Shown here: piece after piece, positions 24,701 through 30,532 of the stretch
How positions within the stretch are numbered: position 1 is the first letter of the stretch
Layout of the letters: each line of letters opens with the position of its first letter
Source: JAKAKT01 sp041305385
GTDB lineage: Archaea > Micrarchaeota > Micrarchaeia > Burarchaeales > JAKAKT01
NCBI GenBank assembly: GCA_041305385.1
Contig: JBFYLO010000067.1
Location: forward strand, 1 to 30,532
Direction of reading: 5' to 3'
Length of the DNA: 30,532 nt
Notes under the pieces: model-generated
Seen by the model: only the letters and a program-made list of their open reading frames with translations
Databases searched by the model: none
What the model was told of the DNA's origin: nothing
Position numbers and translations under genes: made by a program

Positions 24701-24754
24701 GACAGCTCGAGGATAATGGATTTATATAAGGACTACAAATGTTATGCTGATTGA
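18761..24754 (+). CDS. Giant lipoprotein with tandem cupredoxin-like modules
   Basis: This 1997-residue protein begins with a signal peptide and the lipobox LLLSGC (about residues 24-29). A cysteine-rich part to about residue 240 follows. Residues of about 320-1570 contain roughly ten modules of 80-120 residues with the features of cupredoxin beta-sandwiches: a strand such as GTEVCFFN or GGRVCFVNSDNIPHSVTF, and later a turn such as YCWNPPMGTYLIN or YCYTPTEPGTYRV. The first cysteine sits in the strand after the G-x-x-V position. The second replaces the usual copper loop, so most modules look like disulfide-stapled, metal-free versions. A small cysteine-rich insert lies near residues 1205-1255. 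The last 300 residues form a separate unrecognised domain with about a dozen cysteines and a segment LGAYALHEYGKPSAILSF. N-x-S/T sites are frequent. The ATG overlaps the previous stop. Probably surface-exposed and possibly adhesive. Confidence 0.85.
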   Translation: MMSKKNQTRNLLLLLAFIMLAALLLSGCLNMTPRQGVPREVKITISSTKNCSDANCTCVVEARRPRYKWWGCEGGFSAMGGIEARIYNSTHDEYCEDIRVNGMPSRACLEYESMSYFYEIRADCTWCCGDRTFTSCSDKCDWHNCQGICEEHGSWTCSCNPHGDKWTNTYDCPLLTKDNPKCVCLSNHSWTVPNSCNWWTGECTTYLEGEVPCFGQGPGGTGCEVLTPFLDLTRDCACGLLCVDSAQVRYKCYGEDEEDVALFMDCDFHYESSFQGGALQIIQPCNASAMQSIVKDPLREIPFFMVGQGATLDAFYKAREFCKPNYTYTSTVSLGDSVFHPPYIEMTNGSTICWDSPDIPHDLLFDGWQVLNDTLSLCFDNLTLSPSAPGPELHTMEDMETSEFSSITVDTEGHLYLTDTGFNPRFLIYPEGRTLEIHNIASGDRAINRWDNQWGAGDPVTYSIPPFNSVVIPPLSIGPHLFALDENNFSATVFILSTERNVSVSDSGMSPATIAMRQGQQVCFTCETAQGHVLEMYKMLNTSEIVFLENRTLGGQKICCWRPEPNAYYIKDSAAGPPPGAGIFVYVTDKKTVYEVELHNYNFKPEFLMLRNGTEVCFFNPSADFRTLEIDPDPGFTIDVPPGLKTCGYTPRLDMQTITDTIIGSKMRIMVYDNLTTFVNISSIGAQPQFPQTSPGGRVCFVNSDNIPHSVTFSQGASCGIIGLPDRTEDIQPLGISCFDTPLEGAYFFNESSVRSAETGDVTTQSNITALCNPLNKYTFYILNEPPANGSIQPHSLFILSNDTVHWRNCRSEAYDLYLSKNISSGQAPLPMQIPALGSIDWEGTPDNLLIGTATIAASSASNPNQFNLTARLFISDKEAFSLKTDYIYTGSSTRNNLSTHLAVKWLPGDIGDYTLWLARKILGSRALTAFPVGLSNRVLIGIHPMAAYTTNALSIPTGSNITWVNVDNRSHRVNRSWIGGYFDLPRYPDGNITYNHVDPYVPSNPSTYVPEPGGIPLGTYNVSEEGTGVVYSVVASDMDVDIPISMSYYSPAPLNTNVSTSVCFRNAGGINKTLRITPPLLSTTTLLSGQAMTPEEGSYRVYVENSGAGTRVLAHRLEVIRRAPKDIYLEENYLKIACDYSASPGGYSLFPPNATYPVRFGTITDPLNISYSAVIDGVSPYCVPEYENVFVDPDWIYTGVAFCGASSCLGECVPATPSCPACDAVDGGCRVTCSDPLVDECYQCSAPNLACQQRNLYIDSVSMPFHTYLPYEEFEWAPLAGSHLFETESTNKNTSNVSLRMYFGNQINFESNPLPYEEVWLGEGDDISWTNLGIFSGDRVIVERYLDTVTFNITPGSVYCYTPTEPGTYRVDDISVAPFNQPPLGSMNIIAGSDPDPTNPSDYIYLMNGTAGASPVISTTPLSTVCWTSSDGKPYRLETMQGIRNLPPQYCWNPPMGTYLINETYTGLSWLVISQAGEFILPMFYYSNIFDPPSAIIRPNTEVCFRNNDAKDHKITMCKYLGTSGVCVEDCSSTGGFPSFGFMSNYIGTGYEVPSTPWSHTYTITMNVPPPALTDATITQVSSTESGHVESVSINGFNIPIVEIIPDGSSFWHRYTSVGDISWALVVGDNDIVITVTTGDAGEDEDYCPYWLNIAGSRNYPSSWSTILGPGETECMNPQGVSYPAGVCFDPRPLYNFSDNVTGDKITVNVTAVGICDEKIVSNIARKLNRYDAEVFKQDVFDIVAKFNEHGPAWPSIVTSEVGQTDPDCTCAQLINITLECPNCTTALAVEYTGGAAEIAFVDDVLGSCKNSVDMVAFFVDGNSLVASLDPAPCTEFPECNCNYSNVWQSISDLGAYALHEYGKPSAILSFRMADEPAPSCWDNATIAKMYSDFYKNQITGLTGSGIFGLSQACFEENELSGDCFTNFQPPGMGFIIDSGIPRQPQFDSWFVSCGKYYYNSEGITMTTFSSNETNATVCDSSRIMDLYKDYKCYAD

Positions 24755-24763
24755 GTGGGGATT

Positions 24764-27667
24764 ATGCAAGAACACGAAGATGAGGATTGGAAAGGGAAAC
24801 TTGCGATACTCATGGGCGGGGCAATACTGCTCATGCTCATCGGTTACCTATGCGCCCATTCATGCCCCCCAGGTTATACCTGGGACCCTAGCCCTGGAAA
24901 AAACTGCTGCGTAGATGCAAGCGGAAATTGTCTCATCGTGAGCTGCCCCCCGCCAAAACAGATTCCCACAGGAGGATGTTGCGGAGGCGACGAAACCATC
25001 ATCTGGCTCGGGGCCCCTGACGACTGCTGCGGCCCAGCAGGAGGCCAATGCGATTCCTCCTGTGACCCAGATGACAGGAACAAGCCAGGAGGAGGATGCT
25101 GTCCCTCGGACCAGTACTGGAACGGAAGATGCGAGTGCAGAGAGCTTTCGCGGCTTATCCCCTCATCAGGTGCCTGCTGCCTAGCGGATGAGCACTGGGG
25201 GACCACGCGGTGCGAATGCAATGACCCAGCAAGGCTCATCATTCCCAACGGCCATTGCTGCGGGACGGGAACAATATGGGACGACACCGAAGAATGCTGC
25301 ATAGATGCTCTCGGGAACTGCGTGACATGTGTCCCCCCCCAGCGGGAGAATCCAGGCAAGTGGTGCTGCTCAGTAGACTATCTCTGGAATGCGGCCTACC
25401 CTCCCTCAGGGAGATGCGAGTGCGACCCTCTTCAGGCCCCTGGGCGAACCATGCCTTCAGGCGCCTGCTGCCCAGCTGGTTATCACTGGGACATTACGAA
25501 GACCCCGCCCTGCTGTGCTGACGATTCCACCGGAGTTTGTGCTGACCCCGGATGCGGGGACCTCCACGCAGATGGCGACTTAAACCTTTTTGACGTACTT
25601 GATCTAATCAAATACCTGCATCACGGGACGCCGCTCCCGTTCCCCGAACAAGCCGATGTAGACAACTCCGGGGTATTGGATTATGATGACGTATACTATA
25701 TGATTAATGATGTATACAACGGCGGTCCAGAAGTCTGCCACCCGCCGAGCTGCCCTGCAGACGCGCCCTGGAGCAATGCCGAAATAAAGTGCTGGTGCAT
25801 TGATGAGGACAGAAGAAACCCCGACACCGGGCGTTGCTGCCCAGATGGAACAACCTGGGACGAAACCAAGGACCCGCCCTGCTGCATCGATTCGGAAGGG
25901 ACCTGCGTGGGCGAGGGCCTGTGGGGCTGGTATTGCCTCGGAGGGGGCGAACAACCTCCCCCTGTCTGCGGGGACGGAACGTGCTCAATCGGCGAGTGCA
26001 GGCCGGACTGCAATGACTGCGACCCATGCTGCGGGAACGGCGATGTGGATGCAGGCGAGACGTGCATCTCCTGCCCAGGAGACACTGGTCCCTGCCAACC
26101 TTGCAACCCCCCTGATGGCAACTGCGATACCCTTTTGGGAGAAACCTGCGTGACCTGCCCCCAGGATTGCACAGATGACCCATGCTGCGGGGACGGAACC
26201 TGTGAGGCAGCGGAAACTCCCTCAAGCTGTCCTCAAGACTGCACTTCCTGCAAGTTAAGCGGGGGGAACTGCGACATTAACTCAGACTGCTGTTCCAACA
26301 TATGCTCTTTAGGCACGTGTGCCGACTCTCCGCCTGCATGCAAGCCCTTCCTGGAGTCCGGCCTATGTAGCCCCCTGAGCCTTTGCACATGCACTTCGCC
26401 TGCAGACTGTTGTTCTGGCAGCTGCTTGGGTGGCTACTGCAGATGCGTAAACGACCGGAGTGCTTGCACAGACAGTTTCCAATGCTGCCCAGGTTCTATT
26501 TGCCTTGGCGGGGTTTGCACTTCTTGCGGCAACAGCGCCTGCGAGTCAGAGTATGGCGAGAACTGCCAAACCTGCCCCCAGGACTGCTGCGAATGCGGAA
26601 TCGGGGGCACGACAGTGACTGCCTACTTCGGGATTCCCGGCCTAATCACTTTCTACTGCGGGGACGGAACCTGCAACAGGCCATTCGAGGATGGCGATTC
26701 TTGCCCCTCCGACTGTCCTATCTTTTCCTACTGCGGGGACGGCTTCTGCGCCAACGACAACGGCAGGAACAAGGAAACCTATTCCACTTGCCCGGCGGAC
26801 TGCAAATGCGGCGATGGAGTCTGCTCAAAGACAATCGAGGGCTGCCATTTGGGAGCGCCCTGGTCTTGCGACTCGGATTGCTTCTGCACGAACGTCTGCA
26901 ATGATGATGGAATTTGCGACCCATGGGAGGACTATCAGTGCTATTATTATGGAAACGATTGTCCTCTCGAATGCGGTGACGGACTTTGTGATTCTTTAGA
27001 AGGCGAGAGTTGCTCCACTTGCGAGGCGGACTGCGGTCAGTGCTCAAACTGCGGGGACGGCTTCTGCGTCGGTGCTGAGGGGGAGACCACTGCCACATGC
27101 CCACAGGACTGCGGCAAATGCCTAGAGCGTTGTGAGGGCTATTGTGATAATTGTGGGGACTCATGTGAAAATCGCTGTAAGACAAACTGCCTTAAATCTC
27201 ATTCTGCCTCTTACTGTAATATAATTTGCGGTTGCCTCCCATGTACCCACTCTAATCACCCATGCACCTCTGATGTCGACTGCTGCATGGACTACTACTG
27301 CGAAACGGGTAGCACTCCCTCCACTAGCGATGATTTTTGCGCAGAAAGAGGGTCCAAATCGCAATGCACGAGAGACAGAGAATGTCTGGCAGGAAAAGTC
27401 TGCTCTTCCTCAGGCTGGTGCGACGATTACGACTGCTGCGGGAACGGGAACTGCTACGGCAGTGCTGGAGAAAATATAAATACCTGTTTCGAGGACTGCC
27501 GGTGCAAAGCACCAGGCAGGTCATGCTGGCATGATGGCGACTGCTGCTCCGGCGACTGCAGTTCATCTAATACATGCACATGCTCTCCGGCTTTGGGTAA
27601 CTGTTATTCGGATTCTGACTGTTGCTCCAACGACTGCGATGAAACCTGGAACTCGTGCAATCCCTAG
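24764..27667 (+). CDS. Anchored cysteine-rich protein with dockerin-like domain
   Basis: A 967-residue protein and the last gene of the operon. I prefer the ATG at 24764, because GTGGGG just before it reads as a ribosome binding site, over the GTG at 24755. A membrane anchor (KLAILMGGAILLMLIGYLCAH) is followed by about eight units around the pattern GxCCPxxxxW to residue 260. Residues of about 262-324 form a dockerin-like domain with two EF-hand loops, DLHADGDLNLFD and DVDNSGVLDYDD. The remainder alternates CGDGxCxxxEGExCxxCPxDC units, similar to those of the first operon protein, with cystine-knot-like modules (C-x6-C-x5-CC-x3/4-C-x4/6-C). Dockerins bind cohesins in other proteins; no cohesin is recognised here. 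It ends 23 bp from the convergent helicase gene. Confidence 0.87.
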   Translation: MQEHEDEDWKGKLAILMGGAILLMLIGYLCAHSCPPGYTWDPSPGKNCCVDASGNCLIVSCPPPKQIPTGGCCGGDETIIWLGAPDDCCGPAGGQCDSSCDPDDRNKPGGGCCPSDQYWNGRCECRELSRLIPSSGACCLADEHWGTTRCECNDPARLIIPNGHCCGTGTIWDDTEECCIDALGNCVTCVPPQRENPGKWCCSVDYLWNAAYPPSGRCECDPLQAPGRTMPSGACCPAGYHWDITKTPPCCADDSTGVCADPGCGDLHADGDLNLFDVLDLIKYLHHGTPLPFPEQADVDNSGVLDYDDVYYMINDVYNGGPEVCHPPSCPADAPWSNAEIKCWCIDEDRRNPDTGRCCPDGTTWDETKDPPCCIDSEGTCVGEGLWGWYCLGGGEQPPPVCGDGTCSIGECRPDCNDCDPCCGNGDVDAGETCISCPGDTGPCQPCNPPDGNCDTLLGETCVTCPQDCTDDPCCGDGTCEAAETPSSCPQDCTSCKLSGGNCDINSDCCSNICSLGTCADSPPACKPFLESGLCSPLSLCTCTSPADCCSGSCLGGYCRCVNDRSACTDSFQCCPGSICLGGVCTSCGNSACESEYGENCQTCPQDCCECGIGGTTVTAYFGIPGLITFYCGDGTCNRPFEDGDSCPSDCPIFSYCGDGFCANDNGRNKETYSTCPADCKCGDGVCSKTIEGCHLGAPWSCDSDCFCTNVCNDDGICDPWEDYQCYYYGNDCPLECGDGLCDSLEGESCSTCEADCGQCSNCGDGFCVGAEGETTATCPQDCGKCLERCEGYCDNCGDSCENRCKTNCLKSHSASYCNIICGCLPCTHSNHPCTSDVDCCMDYYCETGSTPSTSDDFCAERGSKSQCTRDRECLAGKVCSSSGWCDDYDCCGNGNCYGSAGENINTCFEDCRCKAPGRSCWHDGDCCSGDCSSSNTCTCSPALGNCYSDSDCCSNDCDETWNSCNP

Positions 27668-27690
27668 GCGGCCTCGGCTTTTTAGCGAAA

Positions 27691-30483
27691 CTAGACGCTC
27701 CAATACCTCTTCGTCTTTATGAAATTTTTCTGCGCCTCGAGCAAATCAATCAAAAGAAGGTCCTCGCTCTGGTGCATCCTTAAAAGAACTCTCGCAGCTG
27801 TCTCTGGCCCGACCCCATAAACTGAGAGGGCTATCGCGCCCCTCCTCCCATAGGCATTAAGAAGGCTCGCGGTCCTCATTACCTCGAGAGCAATTTTTTT
27901 CTCCTCAGCGCTCCGCTTTCCAGCTCCCTTCTTCCAAGCCTTCTCCTCCTTCTCGCCCGCCATGCCGACAAGCGAGCTTCCGCACGAGTGGCATTTTATG
28001 TGCTTGCCCAGATTCTCCAACCTCCCGTAAAGTATTCTCCCGCAGTAGGTGCACATCAGCCTCGCCATTTTCTCGAGGAGCTGCCTCTTGAAGGCCTTGA
28101 GCACCTCGGAGCTGGGCTCAATGGGCGATATCAGCTCGGACGCGCTTATTCTCGCGACAGCCGCCCTCCCAAGTGGGGAAAGCTCTTGCACATCAGCAGA
28201 GACGACTTTCACGCGCCCTGACCTTATCTCCCCCAAGAGCCACCCGCATGCCCCGACATCCAGGTAGTCATGGAATATCTCGCGCATCGTCTCCCTATGC
28301 ACAGGGGTTCCCTCGAAATGCGCCACAAGCCTCGGAGTTATCCTGGCCCCTTCCGAGAATGCCCCGAACGCCCTCCCCACATGGGTGAACCTGTACCTGA
28401 AAAGGGAGGAGCGGGGGACGCTCTTCCCGAGAATCGATTTCGGGTCCAACGGGCCCTTAAGAAGCGCGGCAATTTTCTCAGCCTTGATTGGGTGGGGCAT
28501 GAGCAGGGCTATCCTGTACGGGTCGATTTCAGCCCTCACGCTTGACCCCAGGCTCGCGGTGAGCAGTTCAGCAAGGGTTCTCCCAAGGGCCTCGTTCCCC
28601 TTCGAGCCCAGGCATGAGTGAACAACGACTGTCTGTTCGCAGCTCTCTATGAAAACGAGTGCATCGCCAGGCAGAACCGTTTGTTTCGAAAGAGTAGCCT
28701 CGATATTCTCCACGCATTCCTTTCCGGCTCCGTCGAAATTCTTTATGCCCTTCTCCCTCAGCTCCCCGACCCGCTGGGCAATCCTTAGGGGAACTGGAAT
28801 CTCCTCGCCGACCCAGTCGGGAACCGCTGACTCGAAAGTCGTTGATGGCTCGACGACAATCTCCTGCTCGTTCGCGTCAAGGACTTTCCAGGGAACCCCC
28901 CGGGTTATGAATGTGCCTCCCCTCTCAAGGGAAAGGGCGAATGCCTCGTCCAAGGTGGAGACGAGTTTATTGGTGGCAGCATTTCTCACTGCGATTTTCT
29001 TCTCTTTCGATATCATGCTGAGGTTGGAGAAGTAATACTCGAAAGTTCCGCTCCCTTTGGCGAGGTTCCTGTTCGCATCGATCCACAGGCATCGCTGGCT
29101 TTTGAGCTGCTGGGCGACTGCTTCAACCTCCTCGAGGGTAATTTTTTCATATGGCCCGGCCCGTCTCACAATCGAATGCGCCTTCTCAAGGGATACATTC
29201 CCCCAATCCATCGCCAACCCGACAAGCTGGTGCGCCAGCACATCGAACGCATTCTCCTGCATCCCCTCAGTCTCAACTGCCCCTTCCCTCGCGCCTTCGA
29301 TTATCGCCACGGACTCGAGCACGTCATCCGAGTCGCTGGCAATCACGACTCCCTTCGGGGTTCTCCCGATGGCATGCCCGCTCCTGCCGACCCTCTGGAC
29401 CAGTCTCCCGACCTGCCTGGGGGACATGTACTGCACCACGAGGTCAACTTTCCCGATGTCGATTCCCAATTCCAGGGACGAGGTCGCTATGAGCCCCTTC
29501 AGCTCCCCCCGCTTGAACAGCTTCTCAATTTCGATTCGCTCATCCCTCGCGAGCGAGCCGTGGTGGATTGCGAATTTTCCCGGCTTCTCCCCGAGCTCTT
29601 TCTCAAGCATCCTCATTCTCGAAGCGAGGGTCTCGCCCACTTTCCTCGTGTTCACGAAAACCAGGGCCGCCTCATGACTCATGCACAGTTCATGCAGCCG
29701 GAGCAGCCTCGCAGTGGAATCGCCGTCGAGAGAAAGCTTTTCGACAAGCTCCTGCCTGCGGCTCGCCTTGGGGCACTCGAGCCGGATGTTCATCTCCCTC
29801 TTCGTCCCCTCGCTCGCAATCAGGTGGGGCCGATTCCCAAAAAGGAATTTCGCAACGACTTCGGGATTCCCGACAGTTGCGCTCAGGCCGATTCTCTGGA
29901 ACTCACTGCCCTTCTTCTCAACGAGCCTCTCCAGCCCCAGTGCCAGCTGCGCCCCTCTTTTGTCCGAATAAAGTTCATGAACCTCATCGAGAACCACGCA
30001 TTCAACATGCTCAAGCGCCTTCCCAATCACCTTCGCAGGCAGTATTGCCTGCAGGGTTTCTGGCGTAGTGATTAGGACCTGCGGAGGGCTCTTCGCCTGC
30101 CTCGCCCTCTCGCTTGCGCCCGTGTCGCCGTGCCTCACTGAGGCCGAGATTCCCAGGCGCGAGCACCACCACTCCACCCTCTCAATCATATCCCTGTTCA
30201 AGGCCCGGAGAGGAGTGATATAAAGGACCCGAATCCCGTTTTTCTTCTCGCCTTCTGTTTTCTCCCCCCCTAATTTTTTCTCCCCAGCTTTCGCCAGTTT
30301 CCCGAGAATGGGCAAAACCGCAGCCTCGGTCTTTCCCCATCCCGTGGGTGCGATAACCAGCACATTTCTCCCTCTCGCGACCTCGGGCATCGCCCTCTTT
30401 TGGATTTCCGTGAGCGAGGAGAAGCCCCTCATTCTCATTAGCGAGAGAATCTCTGGGGACAAAATCTCTTCGGAAGAAGTCAT
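27691..30483 (-). CDS. lhr: Lhr-family superfamily 2 helicase
   Basis: A 930-residue ATP-dependent helicase of the Lhr family. Motifs in order: Q-like FSSLTEIQKRAMP, Walker A APTGWGKTEA (residues 45-54), Ia ITPLRALNRDM, II DEVHE, III LSATVGN, IV VFVNTRKVGETLASR, V SSLELGIDIG and VI VQRVGRSGH. The second half carries the Lhr-core winged-helix and beta-barrel regions. Near residues 811-834 there is a CxxC...CxxC zinc site, followed by a helix-hairpin-helix-like YGVGPETAARVL. Archaeal Lhr proteins unwind DNA and RNA-DNA hybrids and are linked to repair or replication restart. The length is normal for the archaeal core form. GGTGTTAGGG precedes the ATG at 30483. The gene is transcribed toward the operon and is probably a core gene unrelated to it. 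Confidence 0.93.
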   Translation of the reverse strand: MTSSEEILSPEILSLMRMRGFSSLTEIQKRAMPEVARGRNVLVIAPTGWGKTEAAVLPILGKLAKAGEKKLGGEKTEGEKKNGIRVLYITPLRALNRDMIERVEWWCSRLGISASVRHGDTGASERARQAKSPPQVLITTPETLQAILPAKVIGKALEHVECVVLDEVHELYSDKRGAQLALGLERLVEKKGSEFQRIGLSATVGNPEVVAKFLFGNRPHLIASEGTKREMNIRLECPKASRRQELVEKLSLDGDSTARLLRLHELCMSHEAALVFVNTRKVGETLASRMRMLEKELGEKPGKFAIHHGSLARDERIEIEKLFKRGELKGLIATSSLELGIDIGKVDLVVQYMSPRQVGRLVQRVGRSGHAIGRTPKGVVIASDSDDVLESVAIIEGAREGAVETEGMQENAFDVLAHQLVGLAMDWGNVSLEKAHSIVRRAGPYEKITLEEVEAVAQQLKSQRCLWIDANRNLAKGSGTFEYYFSNLSMISKEKKIAVRNAATNKLVSTLDEAFALSLERGGTFITRGVPWKVLDANEQEIVVEPSTTFESAVPDWVGEEIPVPLRIAQRVGELREKGIKNFDGAGKECVENIEATLSKQTVLPGDALVFIESCEQTVVVHSCLGSKGNEALGRTLAELLTASLGSSVRAEIDPYRIALLMPHPIKAEKIAALLKGPLDPKSILGKSVPRSSLFRYRFTHVGRAFGAFSEGARITPRLVAHFEGTPVHRETMREIFHDYLDVGACGWLLGEIRSGRVKVVSADVQELSPLGRAAVARISASELISPIEPSSEVLKAFKRQLLEKMARLMCTYCGRILYGRLENLGKHIKCHSCGSSLVGMAGEKEEKAWKKGAGKRSAEEKKIALEVMRTASLLNAYGRRGAIALSVYGVGPETAARVLLRMHQSEDLLLIDLLEAQKNFIKTKRYWSV

Positions 30484-30532
30484 TCCCTAACACCGAAAAA
30501 CTATCTGCTCATCCTTTTGAGAGTTGCAAGAG

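Overview
The window looks archaeal. Its tRNA-His has a 70-nt intron at the canonical archaeal site between positions 37 and 38. It also carries an Lhr-type helicase, TATA-box promoters lying 25-30 nt before several start codons, and GGTG-type Shine-Dalgarno sites before others. The many cysteine-rich, apparently disulfide-stabilised surface proteins and the families present (DUF2178, SdpI, DUF4389, AAA_14/DUF4143) fit a DPANN-type or other uncultivated archaeon. That placement is inference.

Region 1 (1-7.0 kb) is an accessory region of single genes or gene pairs: a DUF2178-like membrane protein, a GIDE-LemA fusion, two related lipoproteins built of paired-cysteine repeats, a small membrane protein, a RHH/RelE toxin-antitoxin pair and an AAA_14/DUF4143 ATPase. 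At almost every boundary between these units lies one copy of a 20-bp core, AGCTTCTGACATCGCATTAT. There are seven copies, all on the + strand whatever the direction of the neighbouring genes. Six are preceded directly by a short inverted repeat whose sequence differs from copy to copy. This is the layout of a gene-cassette array, with sites analogous to integron attC but with a different core.

Region 2 (7.0-8.5 kb) holds a 45-residue rubredoxin, an SdpI-like membrane protein, a convergent DUF4389 protein, and an intron-containing tRNA-His on the minus strand. The 3' end of that tRNA is duplicated about 127 bp away. Three strong hairpins lie between the two copies, which looks like the footprint of an integrated element.

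Region 3 (8.6-27.7 kb) is one tightly packed, plus-strand operon of nine genes, several joined by ATGA overlaps. The first six encode related polytopic membrane proteins that share a YM(V/I)-type first segment, a central motif like LPxGxxLRxFPFTRxxGA, a GxYxVYP segment and a C-terminal LGG-type tail. The first carries a roughly 900-residue cysteine-rich extracytoplasmic region. Next come a single-pass protein, a roughly 2000-residue lipoprotein with about ten degenerate cupredoxin-like modules, and a 967-residue anchored protein with a dockerin-like domain and cystine-knot-like modules. I read this as one envelope-spanning surface complex. It may be analogous to the expanded VirB6/TrbL sets of some type IV secretion systems, but no ATPase is encoded here and the function is unknown. 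This is the best candidate for an undescribed system.

Region 4 (27.7-30.5 kb) is a convergent Lhr-family helicase gene.
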